This document shows positions 53,303-64,000 of a stretch of 64,000 bases of DNA, in pieces. This DNA is from Sepiola atlantica (lineage: Eukaryota > Mollusca > Cephalopoda > Sepiida > Sepiolidae): the NCBI GenBank assembly GCA_963556195.1, contig OY744531.1, positions 106,811,120 through 106,875,119 on the forward strand, given 5' to 3'. A program made the translations under genes and the position numbers. Every line of letters starts with the position of its first letter. Position 1 is the first letter of the stretch. Under the pieces are notes generated by a model. That model saw nothing but the letters and a program-made list of their open reading frames with translations, searched no databases and had not been told where the DNA came from.

Positions 53303-53779
53303 ATTACAGAAATGGTACTAATAATAGCATTTAATAGTGATACTAATAATACCAATTTATATAATTCTACAATTAAAAAAAAATTAAAAAAACAATTGTT
53401 CATTGATAAATAAACATTTAACAACTAAATCTAATATACAAAGCAACTGTAAGAACAATATTGATGATGAAGAAAAAGTATATATAGGAACTACTGAAAA
53501 TCCATTCAAGGATAGTTATCATATGATGACATTCGAATTTCTTTTTTTTTAATAATAGTACTACATTATCTAAATATATATGAGAACAACAACAAAACAA
53601 CATAAATACTCATATTAATTGGGAAATCTTAAAATACCCCCCCCCCCCCCTGCAATATAAATAGTAAAAACTGTAAATTTTATATTAAGAGGAAAAATAA
53701 CAAATTCTAACATGGACTAATAATATGCTTCTGATGATCGGGTCTATCTACCGTAAAACTGCAGTAAAGTTTTAAAATA

Positions 53780-54180
53780 TTTTTTTTTTTAGATATTAAA
53801 GTGTTTTTCACCTACAGACGACGTCGTTTCGGGCTCTCTTAGTGACGGTTGCGAGCGGTCGCATGGGCTCGAACGCCGTTCGTAAATTCAGGCTAGAATC
53901 ATGAGACAAACGCTCAGGACCAAACGGCCGTGAGAAATCAGCACAGACAGTAATTGAAATTAAGATACACTTACCCGGGAGACGGGGCAGGTGTCTTGTC
54001 GTCTAGTGTTCAATACTCAAGCGCAACTCACTTATCACAGAAATGACAACAAACTTTTCAATTTCAAACAGGGCTCTACTTTTAAGACATATCTTTAAAG
54101 GGTTTTTTAACTATAAATGTTTTTTTAGATATTAAAGTGTCTTTCACCTACAGACGACGTTCGTTTCATGCGCTCTTACC
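53780..54180. repeat. Pair of direct repeats about 330 bp apart
   Basis: 'tagatattaaagtgtytt' plus 'tcacctacagacgacg' and 'ctctta' occurs at 53791-53842 and 54126-54178. The segment between (53843-54125) is GC-richer and unidentified. It could be two ends of one element or a local duplication. Confidence 0.6.
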
Positions 54181-54794
54181 CTCATCAGTGTAGCTTGTAT
54201 CACAAGTTAGTTAGAAAAGCAATAAAGTGCTCAATCGTAGGTTCAAGAGCTTATTTAAATAATGAAACAAAAATAAAGATCTTTTGTAAATAATTTAAAA
54301 AAACATTCAATAAAACAAATACTAGCATCATGCAGCTTTTTAGAAACACACGGGATATCTTTTATGGGGGAACACAAAAAATGAACACCGGCCAAAACCA
54401 ACTGGTGGTTTGTGCATGCCCCGCTTTTTTTTTGGGGGGGGGGGGGGTGATACTTTCAATAACGGAAAGGGGCTAATGAATCGGTCTGCTTTGACCAGCC
54501 GGATTTTACCCTAAATCCAGCATGCCCAAATCGATGAAACCTAGGTACTCCCAACAGACATTGTAATGTTTTTAAATAAAATAATTTATATATAAAAATA
54601 TTTACTATGAATACTAAAGTGCTAAATCAGCTCCGCTGAAGCACTAGGGTGCTGAAACGTAATTACATTTGTGTAAGCCGATTTAAATGTTTCTATAATA
54701 AATATTTATAAAGCTCTACCTAGTATTGAGCACTTTTGAAAAAAAATATTGGTATTAAGTTCATTTTATTAATACATTTCAACTCGTTTAATTA

Positions 54795-54812
54795 ATGTAT
54801 ATTTATGTATAA

Positions 54813-54873
<61 letters not shown>

Positions 54874-55225
54874 ATAATATATAGATATATATGTATAAAC
54901 ACACACACATATATATACAATTATGCATAGATATATATGTATAAACACACATATATATATATAATAATATATAGATATATATGTATAAACACACACACAT
55001 ATATATACAATTATGCATAGATATATATGTATAAACACACATATATATATATATATATAATTATGTATAGATATTTATGTATAAACACACACACATATAT
55101 ATAATTATGTATAGATATTTATGTATAAACACACACACATATATATAATTATGTATAGATATATATGTATAAACACACATATATATACATAATTATGTAT
55201 AGATATTATGTATAAACACACTAGC
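54795..55225. repeat. Compound (TA)n/(CA)n minisatellite
   Basis: Units built from 'tatgtataaacacacaca', (TA)n and 'aattatgtatagata' repeat about eight times, with unit lengths of about 47 to 70 bp. Antisense frames of 79-89 codons are artefacts. Confidence 0.9.
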
Positions 55226-55444
55226 TAATGTGATAATTCTCGGCAGTGTTTGTTTTTTTCTTCATACATTTAAAACTTGTTTGACAAATTTACAACATTC
55301 AAACTGTAATTTATCTGACAGACAAGGAAATTAGTTGATCAAACTTTTCTTAGTGGCTCTCAAGAAAAAGTGAAAGCAGCATTTATTGTTTTTTAAGTTA
55401 ATTTTGTTCCATTCAAATCCTATTGATATTGTTCATTAACGATC

Positions 55445-55712
55445 CATCATTTTTTTAACATTCATTTTTTTATTATTCATTTTTTTAACATTCATTTTAT
55501 TATCATTCATTTTATTATCATTCATTTTATTATCATTCATTTTATTATCATCCATTTTTTTATCATTCATTTTTTTAACATTCATTTTTTTATCATTCAT
55601 TTTTTTTAACATTCATTTTTTTATCATTCATTTTTTTTAACATTCATTTTTTTATCATTCATTTTTTTTAACATTCATTTTTTTTAACATTCATTTTTTT
55701 ATCATTCATTTT
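55445..55712. repeat. (attcattttttta)n short-period array
   Basis: About twenty 12-20 bp units 'cattcattttttta' with 'tatcat' and 'aacatt' variants. Confidence 0.9.
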
Positions 55713-55920
55713 TTCAACAGATCTTGAGCTTGTTTCCATTGAATTTCAAAACATCTGTAGGAAATTTTTTTTAAAAAGAGCAAAGTTTGGGAGCCATTTC
55801 TTGCTTGCCAGTTTGTATTTCAATTGTAATTCATCGGTTTCTTTGATTATATTCCAAATTGTTTTTGTAAAATAGAATTGTTATTTTTTTTTTCTTTTAT
55901 TGTTGATCGTATCTGAAATA

Positions 55921-55958
<38 letters not shown>

Positions 55959-56324
55959 AAAAAAAATTTGTTGATTAATGATCTTGTGGAATGTGACCAC
56001 AAAACATGATTGAATTTTCTGGCAAATTTTCATCGTTTGCAGATGACTGACTGAGTAATTTGATGGGGAAATTTTTTTTTTTTTTCTTTTTTTTTTTTGT
56101 TTCAATAATGCAGAGGTTCTTACAGATGTTTCAGTACGGTTTTGAAAACGTCCTAGTCGTAACATTTCAAGGACATTAAGGCCATTCAGCTGTTCCTCCC
56201 TCCCACCAGACAATAGAGATTTATATGTACAAAGTTGCGATTCACTTTTTGCAGATTTTTCCTTTCTTTTCTATTTTACTCTGATCTGGAAGTAAAAATG
56301 GGCCTTTCCTAAATGTATTGGCAT

Positions 56325-56640
56325 GAAATACTTGACAGTATAGCGAGCTGAGTGTTAAACAGGAGACTTTGTTGGTTTGGTCACATTGAAAGAATGGATG
56401 TTGGGGTTAGTCGGGTTAGGGTTAGTGTTTGGGTTAGTAGATGTAGAATAGTTGAGATAGCAACTCTGCTATTAGTTGGAAGGGAAACATGGAATGAAGT
56501 GATGAAGATAGATTTGAGAAAAAGGGGGATAAATAAAAACCTGGCCAGAGATAGGTTAGTTTAGAAGTCAATTTCTAAAAGCCATCCAACACAGCATGTA
56601 AAGCAGGTGTTAAAACAAAATACGATGGTGATTTAAAGTT
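56325..56640 (+). mobile_element. LINE (RTE-like) 3' end, copy 3, with TTAGGG insertion
   Basis: Reads LNRRLCWFGHIERMD, then a telomere-like segment ('gggttagggttag' at 56412-56424), then SRCRIVEIA, RKRGINKNLARDRLV and a short tail 'acagcatgtaaagcagg'. The same part of copies 1 and 2 lacks the inserted tract. Confidence 0.75.
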
Positions 56641-57025
56641 GTAGGGCTTTTTAAGTTGCAGATCTATCAGAAGTCTAATAATAATAATTGTAATAATAAG
56701 ATATTTAAGCTTAAATGAAAAAATGGCAGAAAGTGCTAGATTCTAGATCATTCTTAAACTTTACTCACATTTGACTAAAATGTTCCAAGTTGGGAAGCCC
56801 AAATCTAAAATCTTTTTTATGTCATAGCTAAACTTTATCAACTTCATTTTGTCAACTTTGATTGTTGAGGGATTCTCAACATTTAAAAAAATTTTTTTTT
56901 TTTTAAATAAAACAGAAACAACCACTTTATCAAGGCCGTGGACAAGTGTTAATGTGATTTCTATTTACCCCCCTCCAGAAGATTAGACACAAGTGTAATG
57001 TGGGTTTGATGGAAGTGTTTTCAGT

Positions 57026-57085
57026 GGAATGACTTGGATTTGAACCTGTCCGCGTCGATACCAACTAAGCCACTGTGGCATCTCA
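57026..57085 (-). mobile_element. tRNA-like SINE fragment (tentative)
   Basis: The complement has 'tggcttagttgg' (A-box-like) followed 14 bp later by 'ggttcaaatcc' (B-box-like). The anticodon arm region is too short for a functional tRNA, so it is a truncated tRNA-derived sequence at best. Confidence 0.35.
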
Positions 57086-57325
57086 ACATTAAATTCTAGA
57101 CATAGTTCAATGGTAATCACAATGTCCAAGGCATGCTACCTCAGAGGTCACACCTCTGCACTGTGTTGGTTACAAAAAAGAAAAGAGGGTATATGTAAAT
57201 ATTCATTTTCACATACATTATTATTCGACTCCTTCTATTTCGTTATGTGAAAAATATTCTATCAATTGTTAGACCCTGTTGGTAGAAGGAGACATATTGT
57301 AAATTTGGACACAGTAATATTAGGA

Positions 57326-57472
57326 AAGGTATGAGTCACTCTTATGTGATTGGGAAAGATGTGAGTCACTCTTATGTGATTGGGAAAGATGTGAGTCACT
57401 CTTATGTGATTGGGAAAGATGTGAGTCACTCTTATGTGATTGGGAAAGATGTGAGTCACTCTTATGTGATTG
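57326..57472. repeat. 30-bp minisatellite with five AP-1-type sites
   Basis: Five units 'gtgagtcactcttatgtgat' plus 'tgggaaagat'. Each contains TGAGTCA, the AP-1 (TRE) consensus, at 57332, 57362, 57392, 57422 and 57452. Whether it is functional is unknown. Confidence 0.9.
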
Positions 57473-59680
57473 CTCCAACCGGCTGTAATTAACAAAATTA
57501 TTTTGTTGCATTGTAAATTAGAATTTAAAGTCATTTTATATTTTGGGTTTGTGCAATTCAAGTTTTGCTTTTTAAAATTTACCAAACTCAGAATAAAATG
57601 CTGACAGTTAGAAATTCTTCAATGTGAAAATGATGGAAACAATTTTTAGATTTTTTTTTATAACCAAAATTTCAAAAACATAAAATTAAGTTTTGATTAA
57701 ATTACCACTGAAATTGTTTTTAGTTATTTACTGTGAATTCCAAATTTATAAAAACAAAACATTTTCTCAAAAATCATTCCTCTGAAAGCAATTGTGTGTG
57801 TAGCCATGCAGATGACTTTAGTGATTACTACTACTACTATTACTACTACTACTACCAAAATTCTTTCAGTTTCTTTAAGCAAATCGGTTACAAAAATAAT
57901 ATCACAATTAAATTCTGAAAATAGCTATGTCTTCCAAGTGTCTGAAAATGTTAGTCGAATAAGCAATATTTTCAAACACATTTTGGTGTAACAATAAATT
58001 GGGTTACTGGCCTTTATGTCTGAAATGAGCAGGACTACCTGGCGTATTTTTGTTTTTGCCATAACCAGGTTGCGTTCACGCTGAATCCGATCATGGCAGA
58101 TGTGTAAGTGTATCCTGTGTAGTTTCTGACTTTTAGCCGAACACACATTCACACACGGAATTATGATTTTCTAACTGGAGGCAAATCATACAGTGATTTT
58201 TATTTCTGCTTTATAGAAATCACTTTGATCTTATAAACACTTGTAAATTTAATATGTTACCAAGCTAACTCTATTTAGAAGACGACATTACTTTTCAAAC
58301 AGTCTTGTCATTCATGCGGTATGGAGTATAATGGTGTGTGGACCCTTTCACCCCTGTTCTTCGCAAATGAACTTTTCCACTTTCTATTCGATAGAAACAA
58401 ATTCATCAGCAACTTTTTTATTTTTTTTTTTATTTTTTATTTATTTTTTTTTTTTCCTCACACCCTTCTTTTGAATGGGTATCTTTTGACAACGATTTAG
58501 TAACGAGCAATTCGGCCACCACGGCAAAATTTTATTTACGTTGCTTCTCAAGTGATTCCATACAATGCAACAATTCTTAATTCTGTAAATGTTTCACCAA
58601 ATGATTGGAAAAATCGCCAAAGCAACTTAATGGCAACTTAATGGCAACTTACTTACCTCTCCCATCTCAGTTTTCTAATGAAACGTCTGTAGCAATAGAA
58701 CGTATATTACCCCCCCCCCCCCCGTTCATTGTCGGTGGTCCATATGACTAGTGTGTTACTAACCGACAATTCTGAAAACACACTATTAAATGCCACATGC
58801 AAATAGCCATGATCCAACAAGTGTTGTCCAATTCTTATATCTGTGGACTTTGATAATATTCCCTAAGGAAAATCTATACAGAGAGTTTGGAAAGGTAAAA
58901 GGATTTAGCAATGTTTTTGACAACACAACGATCACTAGAACAGAGAGAGTATGAGCCATGGAACAGAGAAACGATTGTCTGACACTTTACAGTAAATCCA
59001 TGCAACGAGGAGAATCTGTTGTCCACACAAACAAACACTCCATGATGATAATATTTTAAATTGAATCTAGATGTTAAGGAAGAATTAGCTACAATCAGCC
59101 ATTTTTTTTTTCCATTTTAGAATATTTTGCAATAATTTACAAAATCTGGAATCCTAATATCGTTTAACTTTCAAGAAATTTAAAAGTAATTTCAAGTTCT
59201 TTTTTGTTAAAAATTGATTTTGCTTAAAAAGTTCTCTTCCGAAATCGTGATTTTTAAAGCTGATCTAAAACTTTCAAAGAGTTTTAGTTTTGTAGTAAAA
59301 ATTATTTTGAAAATTTCTCGTAGAACTTTTTTAAAAATTTGTTTTATGGCACATAAAGCTTTTTCAGATCATTTATTGCCAAATTTAACCATTTCTTTGT
59401 AGATAACTATTTGGAACAATTTATTTCAAACAGCTATTGTAACTGCTTCATAAAACAAATGTTGGTGGGGCGGGGCGTCTTACCCTTAGGCAGAGGTTAC
59501 AGTTTGACATATTTTAAGCCCCACCTGATGGTGTAAGAATTTGTCTAGAAATCTTTGAATATCTCAATGAAACAATGAAAGCATGAAAAAGTCTGAATAA
59601 AGATCTCCTTCCTGAATTGCTTGTTCAACCTGATTGTGATTCATTAATCTCTCTCAATTATTCTGAACAATTAGCAAACC
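57473..59680. other. AT-rich intergenic, no gene
   Basis: Small (tac)n run at 57827-57855, C-run at 58710-58723, no credible frames. Confidence 0.45.
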
Positions 59681-59925
59681 TTATTTTTCTCTTTTCCTTA
59701 ATGAGCTTGCCTTACAAAAAATATTTATGGGGAAAATAATTGTTCAAAGTTGACCCCCACGGTCAACTTTGAACAATTATTTTTCTCTTTTCCTTAATGA
59801 GCTTGGCTTACAAAAAATATTTATGGGGAAAATAATTGTTCAAAGTTGACCCCCACGGTCAACTTTGAACAATTATTTTTCACTTTTCCTTTATGAGCTT
59901 GGCTTACAAAAAATATTTTGTTTTT
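59681..59925. repeat. 96-bp tandem repeat of a hairpin unit
   Basis: About 2.5 copies with an exact 96-bp period ('ctcttttccttaatgagc' at 59689 and 59785, near-identical at 59881). Each unit contains the hairpin 'aataattgttcaaagttgac' / 'gtcaactttgaacaattatt' with an 8-bp loop of about 'ccccacg'. Confidence 0.92.
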
Positions 59926-61560
59926 TACTTTGTTGTTTATTTGTTTGTTTTTAAGTTTGTTGGAATTAAATTAAAGATAAAACATTCAAGAAAATAGATT
60001 TTTTTTTTTTTGTTTCGTAAAATTTTGTCATAACATTTGACCTGAATTATTTTGAATCAGAACAATGCTTTGTGACTACTTGTTTTAATAAATGATCAAT
60101 ATACTTTGATCTAATTCCAAATACGTTTTAGAAAACAAAAATGTTTAAGCTTAACAATCGCCAGATAATTGTAAAGTCGTCTCTAGACAATTTGGTGATT
60201 CTCTTGCTTAGAATTTGCCTTATTTCCCCGACAGATTACTCTGCCTCATTTCATCGAGATGTCAGGATTTGCCAAATTAATATATTTGTACAAATAATAT
60301 ATCAGACAAGAAAAAATATCTCATGAAAAAAATGTAAATGATAATATGCAGATACTAAAATGAAAATATATCCAGAAATGAAAATATCCCTGTGACTTGT
60401 TTTTTTTTTTTTTTTTTTCTCCCCCTTCTGTGCTATATTTAAGGTACATTAAGAAAAAACAACCAAATGCTGTCCACGTATGTCCAAATGCTGTCCATTT
60501 TGTTAACTCTGTATTGAAATCTTGTTATGAAGAACTTTTCCAAAATTTCTTGTTGAAAATTCACAGAAATGAAAGGCTTTAATTTCGTTTGATTTTATTT
60601 CTTTGTGTTTCTCTCTTTTGTTTTTCTTCTTCTGTAGAAATGAACGATTCTCTTTATTATTGCTGTAAAAAGAGGCCAGAAAAAATGTCTGAAATATACC
60701 AATTGATTATTTGACCGCTTAAAATATGTTCTTGTTAACTTGTAGGCAATTTGTGAATGACTCATATTGTTTGACTGGGGAAAACACATCAGTAGCAGCC
60801 AAAATGGTTTTTGATCTTGTTATTAAATTTATAACTCTAAAAGAACGAAATATTGTTTGTATATTAGTAATTAATGGTCAAAATAAGAAATCTATATCTA
60901 CTATTGTGTGAATGTGTGTATGTCTGTTCACCCGCATTATCATTTTTTTACATTTTGTGGGGAAAGATTTTTTATTTATTTTTTATTTTTATGCTTTTTG
61001 GAATTCCTAATAAAAAAAAATATATTTATTTGAAATTGTTTTCAATCCTTGAAATTTTATCCCAGTTTTTTTTTTTTTTTTTTTTTTTAAATAATTTACT
61101 CTTAAATGTTGAGCTAAAAATGTATTTGCTTCTCAAGAATCGACTTTTTTGCCCTTGAAAAAAAAACTTTTATCAACATAAAAATTATAAATGTTGAACA
61201 GAATATTTTTGTTTTGAAGTAAATTTTTTTTTTTTAATGTTTATTTTCCATCAGTAAGGAAAAAAAAATGATTCAGCCCAATTTTCTGCAATTAAAGTCA
61301 ATTATTTGCATAGTTTTGTTTAGCTTTTAGGCAAGTTTTTAAATAATCTAAAATTGATGAATTAGTCAAACTATTAAAACTAATGATGATAACACCGAAG
61401 CCATCTACAATCACACACAGGTCTATAGTCGGATGCTGTGTTTATATCATATATATAGCATCGTCTTCCAATCTGTTATTCCAATTCCGTTGAACTCTCA
61501 TTATTAACGAACGCATGAAATTTTTCATTCTGGAAATGTTTATATCGCTTTAAATATAAA
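59926..61560. other. AT-rich intergenic, no gene
   Basis: T-runs at 60001, 60400 and 61066; several roughly 60-codon frames without motifs. Confidence 0.45.
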
Positions 61561-62102
61561 ACAATTACATTTAATTTCATCAAATAGTTTTTTTGTTTTC
61601 TCCACGGCTAAAAACATTCAACGGCAGGACTTTGTAAAGTCTGTCGCAGTTTCAAAAAAGCTCCACCCTTTTAAAAAACAAAAACAAACAAACAAAACAA
61701 CAACAATCATTATTAATATCAATAGCGGCGGTGAACGAAACCACCTCCCACTTTTCCTCTCACAGATTTCACCACTCCTACTCCCTCTGTTTTCGTTACG
61801 TACGCGAGACAGCCGGTTGTACCCCCTTCCTTCCTCAAATCGCCGTTTTATTATTCTGTACTTTCAACTAACAATTTCATTTAAAAGATTATATATAAAA
61901 ATTTGAATTTAACTATAATAAGTATTATGGTACCTGTTCAGTGCATATTTACCTATAAGTATGGCCAACCACTTATAATTCAGTAACTATAATTTAAAAA
62001 AAAAACAATTATAATAAACAGAACGACGCATAGAAATCTATCTATATTCTTTTTTCAACAATTACATTTAATTTCATCAAATAGTTTTTTTGTTTTCTCC
62101 AC
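61561..62102. repeat. 45-bp direct repeat bracketing about 450 bp
   Basis: 'acaattacatttaatttc' plus 'atcaaatagtttttttgt' and 'tttctccac' is identical at 61561-61605 and 62058-62102. The intervening sequence includes a GC-richer part (61640-61850) with no recognised frame. Confidence 0.8.
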
Positions 62103-62173
62103 AAGTGTCACGCACATACATGAATTCCATAGCTAATATAACAAACTGACCCAACGGGTCACGGGTGGTCTAG

Positions 62174-62429
62174 TATATATTAAAAATAACCGACAATTTT
62201 TGTCTGGTTATTTTAGTGTTGATCCCTTCAATTTTCCGGATTAAAATCTTAATCTCGGAAGGAAATTGGCTGATGAAACTGCCATAGTGTACATGTTGGT
62301 CCAGAGTACTTTCTGACCCGTCTGGGTCCATCGTCAGTGGAATCTTCCGAGATTAAGATTTTAATCCGGAAAATTGAAGGGATCAACACTAAAATAACCA
62401 GACAAAAATTGTCGGTTATTTTTAATATA
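62174..62429. mobile_element. Foldback element 7, TA-flanked
   Basis: Arms 62174-62261 and 62344-62429 are essentially exact complements: 'attaaaaataaccgac' against 'gtcggttatttttaat', and 'aatcttaatctcggaag' against 'cttccgagattaagatt'. The 82-bp loop contains 'attggctgatgaa', 'agtactttctgaccc' and 'tgggtccatc', shared with foldback element 2 at 7878-7945. (TA)n follows to 62447. Confidence 0.93.
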
Positions 62430-62447
62430 TATATATATATATATATA

Positions 62448-63194
62448 GATAACAATACGCTAAGGCATTTCATTTTCGTCCATACATTATCACCTTGGAG
62501 ATAGGCCCCCCCCATAATCGGAAATATTCTGAAACAACATTAAACAAATTACTTAGATAAGTATGTTTCAGCTTGAACAGAGGTGGTACAATAATATCGC
62601 GGGGTCTCCGTTCACGCTGGGTGTCCATAGAATGCACGGCAGTAATATACAACAGGCGAAAAATACAACCGTGGAATTTCCACGGGTCCCGCAAGTTCTA
62701 AAAGATTATATTAAAAAGTCACACCTAAAATTAAATTAAATTTACATATTTGCTATAAAATGTCGGCATGAAGGATGAATGTCTAGTCTTCTCTCTTAAG
62801 TCGATCAAAGATATTTTTATTCTTCTTTTTGAGTTGTGCATTTGCGAAGGAAATCAATAGAAAACCCTAAATAAACCAGAATAAAAACGCTCTGTTTTAA
62901 TCGTTTCAAAATTGCGTTGTGAAAAAAAAAAGAAGCCTCGTTTCAGAATTGAGAGTTCAACTAGTCTCTTTTTCAAAACTTTGGATTTTATTTTATTGAT
63001 TTTTTTTTTTAAGAATATAGTTGAATTAAAACAAGATGTTTATATCGAAACAATTAAATGTTGAAGTTGTATGTGCGTGTCTTTAATGCACACAAAAATA
63101 AAACAGAAAGAGACTGACTTTACTTTGTATATGAGAAAAAATTCATTCACTTTTTTCCTTTATTTGCAGTTCGTTTCTCGTTCTATTCATTTTG
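62448..63194. other. No gene
   Basis: AT-rich; nothing recognised. Confidence 0.45.
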
Positions 63195-63605
63195 TATTGG
63201 AGAAACATTGACAAAAAAAACCATTCAGAAAAAAAACCATTGAGAAAAAAAAACATTGACAAAAAAAACATTGACAAAAAAATCATTGACAAAAAAACCA
63301 TTGGCAAAAAACATTGACAAAAAAAACATTGACAAAAAAATCATTGACAAAAAAAACATTAACAAAAACAACCATTGACAAAAAAAACATTGACAAAAAC
63401 AACCAGTGACAAAAAAAGCATTGACAAAAAACAAAAATTAACAAAAAAAACATTGCCAAAAAAAAGCATTGACAAAAAAAAACATTGACAAAAAACACAT
63501 TGACAAAAAAAAGCATTGACAAAAAAAGCAGTGACAAAAAAAAAACATTGACAAAAAAAAGCATTGACAAAAAAACATTGATAAAAAACACATTGACAAA
63601 AAAGA
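63195..63605. repeat. About 14-16 bp array (acattgacaaaaaaa)n
   Basis: About 27 units with variable A-run length. Phe/Val-rich antisense frames (69 and 102 codons) are artefacts of the repeat. Confidence 0.95.
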
Positions 63606-64000
63606 CAAAAGGAAAGAAAACGAGTTAAATTGTTAAATAATAGAATTCAATTTGAGAGAAACAAAAAAAAAGCAAAAAATGTTTTTAATAAAAAATAATT
63701 GTAATAAAACAGAAATTTCTGAAAAGATAATCAAGATAAAACCCAAAAAACATTTAAACAATTTTGATAAAAAAAGTTGTAAGTAATTCTGAAACTATTC
63801 CAAAATGGCATCTAAGTTACAAAGTCATTGCACCCTAATTTAGCCAGTTTTTAGTGGGTTTTCTAAAATAATTCTAAAGAAGAAGAAAAATTATACTTTA
63901 TAAGTTGATAATTATATCTTCAGTTTAGAGATCCAATTTTAGGTAAAAGTTTATTTCGAGAAAAAAATCAGAATGACAAACTTATTTGGAAGAGTAATTC
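63606..64000. other. No gene
   Basis: AT-rich sequence to the window end. Confidence 0.45.

Noticed and set aside
57026..57085. Functional tRNA gene on the minus strand
   Set aside because: A- and B-box-like words are only 14 bp apart, leaving no room for an anticodon arm.
63195..63605. Phe/Val/Cys-rich membrane protein on the minus strand
   Set aside because: Product of a short-period (acattgacaaaaaaa)n array.

Overview
The window looks like nuclear DNA of a large, AT-rich animal genome, most likely a mollusc and probably a coleoid cephalopod such as an octopus. The reasons are a C2H2 zinc-finger gene with kilobase-scale GT-AG introns, several non-LTR retrotransposon lineages (RTE-like and CR1/Jockey-like), mariner relics, very many minisatellites, and palindromic foldback elements embedded in (TA)n tracts. 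The phylum is inference; no species-specific marker is visible.

One host gene is supported, on the + strand. It has at least five coding exons: 7098-7328, 17085-17302, 23112-27131, 29617-29721 and 34889-35326. All internal boundaries are GT-AG, all phases agree, and joining them leaves one open frame of 1,669 complete residues to a stop at 35326. The start codon and first exon(s) lie outside the window or were not recognised. The product is a large C2H2 zinc-finger protein, presumably a transcriptional regulator. It has a Thr-rich N-terminal part, polyQ, a roughly 530-residue array of 10-residue repeats (S-P-x-R type, with 13 near-identical R-Q-A-S-T-Q type units inside), an isolated C2H2 finger, a C-X2-C-X12-H-X5-H finger, a possible CtBP-binding motif and three closely spaced C-terminal fingers. 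Two of those three are tied to introns. The acceptor of the last exon is a CAGCAG tandem acceptor placed exactly in a finger-finger linker.

The rest is mobile and repetitive DNA. 1-7000: 45-bp minisatellite, TC microsatellite, RTE-type 3' end, TIR element, 86-bp array, degraded LINE pieces. 7.3-16.9 kb (intron 1): four (TA)n-associated foldback elements, a 5'-truncated CR1/Jockey-like LINE with an intact RT core, a dead mariner, a 33-bp minisatellite, a TC microsatellite and a TA-flanked MITE. 17.3-23.1 kb (intron 2): two TIR elements, an inverted-arm unit containing a LINE fragment and a 1.8-kb minisatellite. 27.1-29.6 kb (intron 3): antisense LINE end, 28-bp minisatellite, near-perfect 430-bp palindrome. 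29.7-34.9 kb (intron 4): scrambled LINE pieces, with a 35-bp minisatellite that grew out of LINE RT coding sequence. 35.3 to about 37.4 kb: 3' untranslated region. 37.4-64 kb: intergenic, with several arrays (20, 20/40, 29, about 77 and 30 bp periods), LINE and SINE pieces, foldbacks and AT-rich DNA without recognisable genes.

Most long open frames outside the zinc-finger gene and the LINE are stop-free tandem repeats, not genes. No rRNA, intact tRNA, CRISPR array or bacterial-type operon is visible.
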